Shown one piece after another: positions 35,228-51,077 of a stretch of DNA of 64,000 bases (the first letter of the stretch is position 1; every line of letters starts with the position of its first letter). Both the position numbers and the translations under genes were made by a program. Source of the DNA: Whalleya microplaca (taxonomy: Eukaryota > Ascomycota > Sordariomycetes > Xylariales > Xylariaceae); contig MU385728.1 in NCBI GenBank assembly GCA_022497155.1, positions 682,001-746,000 on the forward strand, in the 5' to 3' direction. The notes under the pieces are model-generated. The model worked only from the letters and a program-made list of their open reading frames with translations. It was not told the origin of the DNA and ran no database searches.

Positions 35228-36413
35228 GATTGTGCCTCTCGCAGTAGCCTCCGAGATCAAATGACCTAATGAACTCTTTCGATATATGGGGAGAAGGGCT
35301 GCTCCTAATTGGCTGATTGGCTGTGTATATCAGCTGACAAATGCTGCTGCTAAGGAGATGGCACCTAAGTAGATCAATAAATCAGTTGGCGAAAGGCAGT
35401 CGAGCCTGACGAGGTTTATGAAATAATTATAAACTAGAAAAAGGCCTCAATTGAAGCAAGCTGCTTCAGAAAAGTGCGCTTTGGCAATTCGGAGCTCCAG
35501 CTTCCAATTGCCGTGCTGCCAATCGGGTCAGCCATGGGAACAGTAAGGCAGATAGAGGGATACCCAGGTACAATACCCCTGTCGTCTTATTCAAGCCGGA
35601 AACACCCGATTGGTGTTAACAAATTGGAAGAGTATAGTACAGATGTATGTGCAATATAGAAATCCACAAGAGACTCACAACTGTGAACACTGTGAATGCT
35701 GTGAGCATCAGTATCATATATATGTAGACACATCCAACTGTAATAACAATATCAATCGCATTATCTATAGACTTATGGAATGAATTAACGATACCCCTCG
35801 TCATCCCATCCTCTACCTACGACCTCATCCCATCCCTAACTAACTACCACGCAACCGCCTTTTTTTTTGTCCCTCCCTTTTCCTCATTAGTGTCAGATGA
35901 TAACGCCCACCTCATCTCATCTCGTCGTGAAGAACAACGCATGCCACCCCTTTCCCCTTTATCCTTTTCCCTTATCCCTGACTCCCTGTCCGTGTCCCTT
36001 TCCTGGTATTGTAATCCACACTAGGGGAACAAAAGAGCAGACAAAATCGTGTGCGGCGTCTTTTCAATTGCTTCCCAATTAGTCCAACATATAACAGAAG
36101 TTAGTCCCGATGTATACAGTCCTAGAGGCACGGGATCAAGAAAATCCAGGACCGCCTTGCGTGTGCCAAGCCCGCAAAACCACCTACGAATGGGGTATGT
36201 GAGGGATACAACAGAAGAAATGTCCAGGTGGTTTTGGATGCACATAATAAAATGCATCCTAACACAAGAGACGAAATTCATTCGGCCACAGTCATGTGCA
36301 CACCTTTCACGGTACACTCACTGTGGCACCCACCTGACAGTATCTCCCGTCCTCACTTATCAAACCCCAGTATACATGGGTGTGTATAACAGGCACTCAA
36401 AGGAGGGGGCATC
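35228..36413. other. Intergenic region
   Basis: This 1.2-kb stretch lies between the fumarase start and the kinase stop. It contains a pyrimidine-rich run (35860-36010) that may belong to the kinase 3' untranslated region or to the fumarase promoter. I see no gene in it. Confidence 0.5.
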
Positions 36414-39400
36414 CTAAGAGTTGAGGGTGCGAATCATCATCTTGGCCTTGTTCTTGTCTACGATGAGCAGGCCTCGCGCGGAGAAGACCTCGTTCATCGT
36501 GTCCAGCACCTTATTGAAGGTTGAGGCCGCTCCGCGTTCTTGCGTGAACCGGACAATGCTGAGCTGGTTACGTCTGCCGTGTTCGATCACGGTCATGATC
36601 TCAGCTGCAAAAGCACTCTCTTTCAGGTGAAGATCTGTAGTAGATTGGATTAGCTACCAATCGCATTGGTGCACGTCAGAATTTGGTAGCGGTACTTACG
36701 ATTCTTCTTAGCCACTCGTGCAAACACAAGATTTCGCTCCTTATCGACAACAATATCCCGGATGCCATGAGGCCGCCATTCCTTGAGCAAGAAAGCGATT
36801 TCTTGTCGGACGCGTCGGCGAGAGATCGTGAAGCAAAGGTGTCTAGTCGCAGGCTTGACCCGGAAGAGACGAGCCAACCAACTCTGCTGGGGCTCGATGT
36901 TGCGGGCCGGGCTTGCGAGAGCTTTGTCGTTCCACTTCTTATTGTACGGGGGACGGGACGGATGGCTGAACATACGGGCCGCTTTGGGGCTAGGGGAGTC
37001 TTCGAAGTCGGGCCCTGCATCCGATGTCAGTATCCACCAATAGATATTCTTATCGTCCAATGTCTTACCTGCGAGCGAAAGCTGTGGCGGCGGCGGCTTC
37101 CGCTGGTGCTGGTGCTGGTGGTGGTGCTGCTGTTGCTGTTGCTGCTCTTTATTACCACGCCAGAAAGCGAAACCAAAGCTCTTCTTCTTTCCTGGTTGGT
37201 TAGCCGGGCCATCAGACGAATTGGTATCCGTCCGAGTCCATTGATCTGTGTTGTTTAAGCTAGAGGCAGCTTTCGAAGTGAAGATGTCATCTTTCTCCTT
37301 AGAGCTACGCTTGAACCAAGACGTCTTCTTCTTAAGCCCAGCAAATGAGCTATCTTGAGATAGCATAGAAGGTTCTTCCGGGATTGTATCTTCCATCCCA
37401 TCATGCAAATACTTCTGACGGATGTTGAGCTCTTGACGGGGCTGTGCGTATCCCGGGCTGCCAAGTACTGACTTCTTGCGGATATTGAGAGGTGCAGGAA
37501 CTGTGACTCCATTCGGATGATCGGATGGAGAGTTAACAACTCGGATGGTCTTCTCCTGTTGAGACAGAAATTCTAGACCCCGGCGTTCCCTTGTAGGCGT
37601 GGGATGACCTATGTACGATTTGGCAGGGGCGGAGACTACGCGGTGCTTATCACGGTCCCCATAGTAATCGTCTTCCTTTGGTGTCTCATTGATAGACGGT
37701 AAAGGAATCTTGTCTTTTCCCCATTGCGTGCTGAACTGAGAATAGATAGGCGCAGAGACGACTCTACGGTCTGCTTCTACCTTCTCACTTGACTTGCCAG
37801 GCTGTGGAAGTCGGTTCAGGTGCGAGACTACTCTATCGAGATACTCAGGTGCATCGTCCGAAATGTTCCGATATTGCTCGATATTCTTCTTTGCCGTCAT
37901 AATTTCACGTAGGATCGAATCGGTCGGAGACGGCGCCGGCGGCAACGGTCTATTATCCCATAGCCGCAGGTCCAAATTGGTCGGTTTGGCTCTCTGTGCT
38001 GCTGGGGTCGGGGTGGTCATCGCAATAGAGAGCGTCTTTGCATCCTCTGAGATGGAAGGCTCGAATGGAGTATCGCTCGTGTAAGATTGTGGACTTAGCA
38101 AAGAAGAATTGAATGCATCATCGCAATCCTTTGCGATGCTGTGACTGAACTGCTGCAACTCCTCGTTCCAAACCATACCGTTGTGCTTAGATCGAGATAC
38201 GTCTGCCATAGACTGCGTGCCAGAGCGAGCCCTTCCAGAATTCTTGGACAACTTAGACCTCTTCATAGGACTTGTTGGAGACGTGCGGTCTCGGTCATAG
38301 GTCGTATCGTCCCCTGCGATGCTAGCAGGGCCATGATGGCCCGATTCGCGCTGTGGGCCATTTACCCGCTTGCGGACATTTGAAAAGTCGACGCCTCGCT
38401 TGTGACGTGAGGCAGGCCGCTTGTAGGGCTCCTCGCCACTTCTAATTGAGCTCAGGGAGCGTCGTGAACCACGTAGGGCAGCCGACGTTGTAATGTGTCG
38501 ACCCCCTTTAACAGGCCGGGAGTAGGTCGAGCTGCTCCTGATTGATCCACTGCGGATGCTTGGGAGTTTCGATGTTCGCGTAGACCCCTTTGATGAACTC
38601 ACCTTACGGTGAACGATGATATTTGCATGACTAGCAACAACATCATCATCCATAACACGAGAGGCTTTGTAGGGGTCGTAACTCTCCACTGTGGCACGGC
38701 CGTCTACTGAATTAGTTTCCATAGCATCACCATTCGCATCAGTAGCGACATTCGAGATGACGGTGAATCGCGATGCAGTTCTTCCGTACTGCGCAGGAAA
38801 CTCCAAGGTTGTATACTTCTTCTTCCAGTTTGCCGGTCGAAGGTGATGAAAATCACTGGGAGAATGCGTTAATTCATCGCCGTAATTTTCTAGTCTCTCT
38901 TCCCTGTAGTTAGACAGAAGCCAGTAGAACAATTTGAAATCATTTGGCCTAGTGATCAATGTTAGCTATGGCGTTTAAATCTTTACGAGTGGAACATACT
39001 CAGGGCTTGAGAGCTTCGATGATAGCTGCCTCTCGGTGAAGGTATGCCAGACAGACTTTAGCTGTCTCAGGATCTGCAAGTCAACATCCTCGGATGGCAC
39101 CGGCTTGCATTGAGCATTACGTCGGATATTTTCTTGGGGCTCGACTCCGTCATTAAGGTCATCCAGGTAGTCATACTTGCGAAGTAAAGGATGTTGCCAA
39201 ATCTTCCGGATGGTGATGCGCTTGTCCGGGTCTGTTTGTAGCATCTGGCTGATCAAATGTCTTGCCTCAATGCTAAGAAAATCGGGGATGGTAAACAGTC
39301 CTTTACGTGTCTTTGCCATAAGCCGGCCTATATCTGGATCGTCAAATGGAAGGGTCCCACATAGACAGGCATACAAGACGACCCCAAGACTCCAGATATC

Positions 39401-40406
39401 GACTCTATTGCCTCGGTAGTAGCCGCCTGCGGAGGACAATTCGGGTGCGGCGTAGTGAGGACTCCCACAGGAGGTCTTCAGCCAATGGTTGGGACCCTGT
39501 TGCAAGGCTGACATCCCGAAGTCGGTGACCATAGCCCGGCCATCCTGCGTGAGGAGGATATTCTCGGGTTTTAGATCGCGATGGCAGATATTTAAGGAGT
39601 GCATGTATTCCAGAGCGCTGAGGATTTGCCGAAAGTAGGCCATGGTTTCGGTCTCAGATAAGCGGCCCATTCTATTGATGTACTCGAAGAGATCACCCTG
39701 CTCTACGTACTGGAGAACGAGATAACTGTAGCAATGTCAACTATCAGATCAGGCACCATAACTATATCTATGTGACTTACATTTCTGAGCGATTCTCCCA
39801 AATGTCGTACAGCTTTACGATATTAGGATGAGTGGTTACTTTCAGGATGGCGACCTCCCGCTCTATGCTAATCGGCATGTAGTGTTCAGACGCAAACTCG
39901 TCTCGAGCGCGGTCCCACTTGTCCAACTCTGCCATGCTGCCAGGCTGGGTCACGGCGGTCAAGTTACGAGATATGATCTTCACAGCGGAGTATTGATGGG
40001 TGACATAGTGCCTGGCTAGGCGGACTCTGGCCGCTGAACCCTTACCTAGAGTCTTTCCTAGTTGCCAGGGGCCGATGTGCGTTTTGCGCTTACTAGCAGA
40101 GGCAGCACTCGAGGTTGAGAATTGTGAATTGCGCTTGTCTTCTTCATAGTCCTCCTGACGGACGTGTGAAACGCACGGGTTCGAATCTTCTCGCATGACG
40201 GGCTGTCTGTTAGTGACGTGAGAGACGGAGCTACTAGGCCGGTGGGAATGCGCATTGGTAGGATGTGCTCGTAGGGGATTGACGCCGTGGTCATATGCAC
40301 GACTGGATTTGCTAGTTGACGGTCGCGATGTGTTGACCGCCTGACTGGTTGCGTCCACGAGAGGAAATCGAGAAGCTTGAGACGTTGGTCTCTGACGATC
40401 CGCCAT
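36414..40406 (-). CDS. Gin4/Hsl1/Kcc4-type (Nim1-related) protein kinase
   Basis: Exons are 40406-39781, 39725-39000, 38948-37069, 37014-36700 and 36634-36414, encoding 1255 aa; the 37015-37068 intron (54 nt, GTAAGA...CTGAC...GCAG) is in frame and free of stops, so a 1273-aa read-through product is possible. The N-terminus is disordered. The kinase domain (about 111-400) shows LGKTLGKGSAARVRLARH, AVKIIS, HRDLKPENILL (HRD at 257-259), TDFGMSALQ and HYAAPELSS, and is of CAMK/Nim1 type. A very long Ser-rich tail contains a Gln/His run near residue 1040. The C-terminus (WLARLFRVKPATRHLCFTIS; VIEHGRRNQLSIVRFTQERG) is a KA1-like membrane-binding domain typical of filamentous-fungal Gin4/Hsl1 kinases. 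These phosphorylate septins and relay bud-neck/septation status to Wee1-type controls. Confidence 0.88.
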
Positions 40407-42091
40407 GTCTGGTCAGAAATTAGAAGGATACAGCATAACCGGCTTAATTCGATTCAGTCGCGCGGGTTGGAAGAGAAGATAACAAACGGAAACGAGTAAG
40501 GGCTTTAGGAATAGGGTGAAGTCGAGATCAAGTCTAGAGTGATCCGTCACTGTGGGGATATAAAAGAGAGAGGCAATGCGGGACGGGTGAGGTAGGTCTC
40601 GGAGAAAAACAGAGCTCTCGTCAATAAGATGCAATGTTTGGGAGAGAGGGGGGAGAGAGAGAAAGAGAGAAAGAAGCAGACCAAACCAGGGCCTGGAAAA
40701 CTACCTAGCATGGAACAAACTGGAGAGTGGTGGAAGTGAGAAAACTCGAGGTTTGTTTATTTTGGGGGGAAAGTGGCAGGTGTAGGTGAATACTCGGGTG
40801 ACTGTGTTGGTGACCATGCAGGAATAATAGATACGTAAATACCCCGTAGGTTGATAGCGGAATAGCCAAGCCCAAGCTCCAACTACCCGGAGGCAAGTAC
40901 GGATATTAGTAGATAGAACTAGGAAGACACCTACATATCCTGGAAGTATAGGAGATTTTATACCTTTGGGAGGTAGGTTACGCATGTAGGTATACAACCG
41001 GCGACAAGATGCGTCTCTATACTTGAAGTGTGAGATGTTATACGGTGGAGCTGCCCAGGTGACTACGTATATAGAATACAAGAGGATGTCTCCCGCTGCC
41101 TAAGTACCTACTACATGTAGGGCCTTACAACTAAGCGCTTGAGGTGTTCCATTTGCTCACATTGGGGGTCTAACGCAATTACCTAGGTAGCTGAGGTAGG
41201 GACAGAAGCATCACCAAATCTACATGTAGGCGGCGTTTTGATACCTCGATACTGTTATACATATGTAGGCATAGGAAAGCTCCACGTAGGTACCTGGGTT
41301 GGTAGCCCTAGGTAGCCTCTGGGGTTTGGCCTTTGCATGCCTGAGGGGACTTCACTGTCTCTATGTAAGAAGGCAGTTACGCCGATTGTGCTGGCAGTCT
41401 AGGTAGCAGGTATGCTGGCATTTGAAGGAGTGTCGTCGCTGAAGGGAGGAGCGGAATTGCGGGAGCGTTCTGATTCGGTAGACTAGAATGCATGTCCCCA
41501 CATACCGTAGTCTCACCCGTAACCTTATGGAATTAGCCGCGTTGACAGGTAGATAGCTACTTAAACACTACATATGTAGGTACTACACGCTACCTCCTAG
41601 GTACCCACAGGCTCATCAGTTCCTGCTGTGAGGTTAGGAAACCCATTCTGGCTACCTACCTAAAGCGCCCAAGGCAGATACGCTGATAGTATATATTTGG
41701 TTGCTTTGTGGTAGCACACGAGTCAATAGGTAGGTACCTGCCTTGGTATGGAGGTAAGAACCTGAACTGCCTGACAGCCTGCAGCCCTGATTGCATTGGA
41801 TGGATGTCCACACCCACACCCCTGCATCTCTGGTTTAATGGGATCCAGATTGCCAAGACTTCTAAATCGTTATCTGATGCCCCGCGTGGAAAACCTGCGC
41901 AAACGCGTCTCACTTTGCACCGCAACGCGTCTTACATTGTCGTCACTTTCTAATTTGATTCAGTCCTGGTCTGAAAGTTACCACAACTTCGAGTGGCTTT
42001 CCACCATTTGAAGCCGTTGACCCCCTTTTGCGAAATTCTACAGTAGTCTATCTGCGATTTCGGTTGACTATTTGTCCATCGCGTCGGCACG
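40407..42091. other. Divergent promoter region (kinase / SMC5)
   Basis: This 1.7-kb stretch separates the two divergent starts. It is dense in TACCTAGGTA/TAGGTAGG words (40700, 41180-41200, 41286-41320, 41590-41605, 41660, 41730), and has a GA-rich tract at 40645-40680. Several short frames here come from repeats. I see no gene in it. Confidence 0.5.
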
Positions 42092-45742
<3,651 letters not shown>

Positions 45743-46888
45743 GTCTGTTCGGACCAGACCACCAGACCCATGGAGGAAGGGGTCTGGTATTGGGGGAGAT
45801 CTCCGGTCCGGTGTCTTCGCGTTGTGTTCCGTGTAGATTATTGGAGCGTAAGTGTATGTCTATGATGTGAATGATTCGGAGCCAGGCTATGTTTGGCTTT
45901 GTGGGAGTTTGGGTAGGGTGTAGACAGGTGGGAGAGAGACCGTGAAGGAAAAGGTATGGAGAGCCGAGGGAAAGGGATAAAGGCTTCACGGCCATGGCTC
46001 AGGCTAGGCGGCTTTCGGGTGGCTAGATGATATTCCACTAGATGTAATTATGGCGATGCGGACTCGCGTCTAGTACCGAAGCGTTTCGGACATTGTACTG
46101 CTAGGCTTTTATACTTGCAAGAACAAGATACATGGTCCCGATGGCCAACGAATGTCTAGAGCCCTCTATATTTGGACTAGAAGCTCTATAATGTGCGGCT
46201 TGCCATGCGTACACGACGCCCGAACATCGTGGATGACCTTGCTGATCGCTGTTACTCTGCTCACGTTTCTAGCCGGAGTAGATACTCAAGAACTCCAAGA
46301 GAAAGACATAAACTTGTAATGTCATCTAGCAGCGTGAGAAAGTCAGTAGCTTGGAGTACAATGCTAAACATCGTTTACAGCGATCCCTGGAGAGGTCATA
46401 AGTGAGCATCAATGGGAGCTATGAGGCTTTGACTAATTGGATAGATAGTGAGAGACAGAAAAGGGTCATCCCTAGATGAGGCAAGCGGAAAAAGGGGTAG
46501 TTCTCACCAAACCCATGAAGGCGTGTTGGCAGAAGACACCTATGGGCCAAGCCGTATTCCGTCATAAGGCTACTTCTCAATCTATACTTGTCTGATACAT
46601 TGAGTAGAATTCTAAAACGATCTATCTTCGGCTTAGGTCAACAAATTTTGAGACCATCAGATAGAATTAGAGTCAGAATACTAGCCTCTGCCATACCTAC
46701 TCTCCTCATATCAATGACCCAAGATCAGGCTGAGATCAATGACTTGGGTCACCATGAACATCATGGCCGCGACCACACCCTGTTAGCTGCGTAGTGATGT
46801 TCACACGCCATGCTTTCTTCCTTTCTCGCTTGATCCCTTAATGTGAACAGCCGAGAGACTATCTCAGCACCTTCATGGTGGGACATCC
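45743..46888. other. Intergenic region
   Basis: This 1.1-kb stretch lies downstream of SMC5 and runs into the amidase relic. Frames are short (for example 46588-46794) and none is recognisable. Confidence 0.5.
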
Positions 46889-47789
46889 ATGTCTGTTCAA
46901 CTAACGCAAGAGTACCTGAGAAGGATGGAGCTTAATGACCACGCTGATCTAGGGTTGCACTGCATGCTGAAGGTCACACCTCGGCTATGCCCATGGATAT
47001 AACGAGCGAGAAGGATAAGGAACGGGGCAGGGGGTTGACTCGGGGTCTGTTACATGGCATCCTGATTATTGTCAAGCACCTTGCTCCTAAGAGACATAAA
47101 AGCTAACTCAGAATGGCAACATAGCCACTGATATGTCACTTGGGATGCATACTTCTGGAGGAGCGTTCGCACTGCGTAACGCGACAGCAAAGAAGGATGC
47201 CTTCATAGTCAAGAAAGCGCGTGACGCTAGACTGGTTTTCATCGGCAAGGCCAACCTCGGGTACGTTGCATGGATAAGCTTGCACGCATGGAAAAGCCTT
47301 ATTTCACTCCCAGGAGTTGAACGGGTTCGAGTAAGCCATTCAACCTAGCTAGAGCTCTTTCTAAAGACGGCTCTCTGAGCCCTGGTTACTCGAAACTTTG
47401 TGACGAGACTCTCTCGCCATACTGTCTGCAGGTAATACTCCAAGATATTTTGCGCGACCCGTCGTTAAATAAAAAAGCATCCTTACGGGTTGTCTGAGGA
47501 TCAGTCGCCGCTGTGGCAGCGGGCTTTACTCCTCTGTCGATTGGGACCAAAACACAAGGCTCAATCAGTTGCCCTACTTAATTCACTACGTTTAGGGGCT
47601 CGAGTCCTCCACTGGCCTTCTATCTCGCTATGGAATTCTACCGGCTTCCGTGACATTGACACGCCAGGCCTGTTTGTCAAGTCATCGTGGAATCTCATGG
47701 CACCAATGACCGAAATCCAAGATATTAGCCCTCAGGACCCAGGGACAATATATATCACATCATCTGTTACTAACATGCCAGAAGACTAA
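46889..47789 (+). pseudogene. Amidase-signature family pseudogene
   Basis: Successive fragments in different frames match the order of an amidase: an N-terminal stretch SVQLTQEYLRRMELNDHADL, then GLLHGILIIVK (the HGIPxxVKD region), NIATDMSLGMHTSGGAFALR, RDARLVFIGKANLG, VAAGFTPLSIGTKTQGSISC (the GTETDGS nucleophile region) and LSRYGILPASVTL/DTPGLF. The reading frame changes several times, there is an in-frame TAA after GSISCPT (near 47578), and the middle glycine/serine-rich catalytic motif is degraded. Amidase-signature enzymes hydrolyse amides and are common in fungal accessory regions. The copy is dead. The decay is by indels and stops, not the AT-shift seen to the right. It may extend to about 48040. 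Confidence 0.75.
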
Positions 47790-48947
47790 ATATTATGTGA
47801 AGTGACTGCCACATTGGAGGTGCTGACAGACGGTGGTTTTGGTCCATACTCTCGGGCTCTGTTGGCGAGCAATAAGCCATTGACGATGAGCAGAAGCTGG
47901 ACTGCTCTTCTCTCCCTCAGCATAAGCTCGCCACCTAATCACTGGATTTTGAAAGAGAACAGATGCTCTCTTTTGACTTAACCATGTTAGAGAGAAAGAA
48001 AGATGCAAAGCCACCATAATCCCCGATATTAGGATTCAGGGCGCAAGGTTGTTGGGCAGCTTTGTTCCGAAACTTATGACAAAGAGTATTCGTGAGTCTG
48101 TTTACTTCGAAGACAGAATTAGAATTACTCTAGAAGCTTACAATTTCAGGTCACAAGATGAAACCCGACTTCACCTATCCGCTTCTGGAGGAGGCGACTC
48201 AAGTGATTGCAGTCCAAGCGTGCCCTCCTAACCCATTGTTGATATTCCACATAAGTAAGCTATCCAGGCCTATATACTAGTATTGTTGGAAGGTTAATAT
48301 ACTACTCGTGCAACAAGTAACTCACAATCTTCTAATTTAAGCTCTAGCATACTTAACCTTACCAGACACCGTATGCACCACCTCGTTGAGAAGTTTCATT
48401 ACAGTAGACTCAGCAATCTATTTAGTATTAATGAATATTCAATATAAATGACGATTATGAACAATTGATTTTTCCATCCATTCGCCGTGCTAGGTATCTA
48501 GGCAGACCATACAAGAGTCCATCCATATCTGTATGGTTTGCTCTAATGCTTTACCGCAAGCCCCACTCTCTGATGCCTGACGCTGTTCTAGTATAAAGGG
48601 GTATAAACAAAAGGAAGATGCAAAGTTCTGTTTTCATGGTATCGTAGCAGGGGATCACCGGAGATGTGGATCCCCTGCGCCCATGAAATGCAGCAAATTA
48701 ACCTCTTTCCCTGGGTATAGATTTGTACAGACAAAAGAGATCTTTCCCTCCAGACAAAAGAGATCTTTCCCACCAGTCGTGTCTACCTAGGTAAATCAGA
48801 ACTGGAGAGAACACACTCAACTCAACTCAACTCAAGACTACAGCACCAACACACATGGCGGTCCCAAAACAATTAACACTATTGTGATGCAAGGCCATTC
48901 CTATACACCTGGGTTATCACCTTCGGGTTAGCTCGCAAACCCTGCCT
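47790..48947. other. Intergenic region
   Basis: This stretch may hold the remote end of the amidase relic (47790-48040), then AT-rich DNA. It also contains the duplicated word AGACAAAAGAGATCTTTCCC (48731-48771) and a CTCAA tandem (48818-48834). I see no intact gene. Confidence 0.45.
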
Positions 48948-50598
48948 CTATACTTGCCCATCTGGCCTAGCTTGCACAGCTTGCTCATCTTGCTCATCTT
49001 GCCCAGCTTGCCCAGCTTGCCCAACTTGCCCAACTTGCCCAGCGATCTCCTGAGCAGCGTCAGGCGTGACAATGATGATGACACTAGCTGCTAGCAGGAC
49101 AAGTAAGACGATACAATCTATCAAGAACCCTTTGGAGTCGTCGCTGGTTGGTAATTGACTGGACAAAACCCTGTAAAAGAGGCCGAGCAACGCAGCAAAT
49201 GCAACCAGGAACTTTATGGACTGAATAGGATCTTTGCGTCTTTTAATTGTTGCGTAACCGAGGACGAATAATAGGGCGCAAAGCACATGGGTTATGCGTA
49301 GCCTATTTATTGACATGCCATTAGCTTTTTGCTGCTCTTGCTTGTGAAGCATTGCACACTAACCCGATCTTGGAAGTATCTGTAACGTTTTCGTTTGGGG
49401 AGAGTTCGACCATGATCGATGTTATGTCACATGCGTATGAAGCAGCTCCAGAGGTGCAGACAAGCCATTGTCTCCAATCTTCGACATGTGGTATGGCAGC
49501 CACTGGGTTAATGGCCGCCAGGACGAAAACGAGGACGATCCAGCCGAACTTTGGTGAGGTGATATTGCTTGCTGATGATTGTTGCCGACCGGCGTCGAAG
49601 CTTGGGACGGGATGAAATACAGTATCTGCACAGAGTGCATTGTAGCGGTGATGTTGGGCGATTGTATCCTTATTAGTAACATAAAGTGACGTAGGGCCTT
49701 GGTTTCCTCCCCTAACACGGCTGACGCATGTATCCGAACTATTGTCTTTCTGCCAAAGATCAATAGTCTTGTTCCAAACTGTCAGAGATGCGTTGTTGAA
49801 TGAGCCTCTGGTTGAAATATTAAAGAAAAATTCTGTCTCGATACAGTGAACACTATTCGAAGCATATGTATCAATGACCACCGACCGCATCAGCCACCGC
49901 AACGAGTTTACACTTCCACCAAGGAAATTCGAAGCGGCGCCGATTGTATTGTTCTTATGTACACCTGCCTCTGTGCCTCCAGTATCGAATAAGTGATGGA
50001 AAATCGTCACAGTCTTCGTAGGAAGAGTGACCCGAGTGCGTCGAGTGCCGTCCAGAATGTTGTGCTGGCTAGTTGTCGATGCAACATGAGAGTGACCAGA
50101 ATGGACACTCGGCTGAGGGATAGACAGAGGTGCTCTTACGTGTATGGGAAGGTTGAAGCTTAGATAAAGGTCGCAGCGGTCACGATCGTCGTTAAATAGT
50201 CGGTTCTAGATGAATTTTGGCGTTGAGTATATATTGAGATGGAAGGCTAATGGATCTTCGATGACTTACTGATACGTTGGTAACTTCATTGTAATTTTGG
50301 GGTAGGATTGTTCGATGTGTGACCGGTATCTTTGAAGAGCTAGCGGTTAGTGAAGGGGACGAGACGCTGTTAGTAACAATCAGCGCAGTCCTATATAACA
50401 GATATAATATCCATGAGGTGGATAGATGCCTCACCTCCTGGACTCGAACGGCGGGTCGAATTTAAGGTGAATCGCGGCTCCAACCTCACCGGCATCCCCT
50501 TGTCCTATGGCGGCGTGTGGAAGCATGGATATACCCTCTGGACTGACTGACAAGATATTCAAGAAGAAGAAAAGTATTTTTAAAAGACGTAGCTCCAT
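48948..50598 (-). CDS. Secreted-type ectodomain protein with four membrane helices, unknown function
   Basis: Four exons: 50598-50435, 50366-50270, 50205-49364 and 49302-48948, encoding 485 aa. Introns are 68, 64 and 61 nt with GT-AG ends and consistent phases. The N-terminus MELRLLKILFFLNILSVSPE is a plausible signal peptide. An ectodomain of about 250 residues follows, with N-glycosylation motifs (NNTIG, NISTR, NASLT, NKTID, NSSDT) and cysteines. Then come four hydrophobic helices: GWIVLVFVLAAINPVAA, ITHVLCALLFVLGYATI, IKFLVAFAALLGLFYRVL and LIDCIVLLVLLAASVIIIV. The C-terminus is a Gly-Gln-rich tail encoded by a 9-bp tandem repeat. I do not recognise the family. It is divergent to the gene at 51078 and may be a receptor-like or transport partner; that is inference. 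Confidence 0.65.
48970..49041. repeat. 9-bp tandem repeat coding for the C-terminal tail
   Basis: About eight units of CTTGCCCAG/CTTGCTCAT-like sequence in tandem. They encode repeated G-Q-x and E-Q-D triplets at the end of the 485-aa protein. Copy number is expected to vary between strains. Confidence 0.8.
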
Positions 50599-51077
50599 GT
50601 TGCAAGTTTTCTCGAGTTATTGTCGTGTTATTGTCGTGTTATTGTCGTGCTCTTGTCGTCAAGAAAGTTCAAAAAGTCGGACCAACACCTACGATCAGAG
50701 TGAGAATTACATAGAAAATTGAATACACACAGCTCCTGGTAGGTTGATAAGTCCAACCAGTTCCTATCTGACCTAGTCTTACACAGCCTGACCTAGAATA
50801 ATCAAGAATCTCCTTTTCGGGCACCACCAAGTCGATGCTACTCAAGCCACAATGTTAACGTCTCACACGTAAGCGAGCCAACCATGAGACCACAAAATCG
50901 TGAGTACATAGATAAACCAGTAAATCCCCCATTTCCTTTCTTCTACTTCTTTCCATTTGGTCTACTGGCCAACAAGGCTATTTATTTAAAGCCTAACCTC
51001 GTCAGATTTCTTAACATCACAACATACCAGGCATTTTGAGTTGTATAGTGCCAAATGGGCAAGGTCAGGAACGCAAG
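50599..51077. promoter_or_regulatory. Divergent promoter of the membrane-protein pair
   Basis: 479 bases separate the opposing start codons. It contains repeated TTGTCGTGTTATTGTCGTGT words (50618-50660) and TGACCTAG copies (50769, 50790). No regulator site can be named. Confidence 0.35.
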
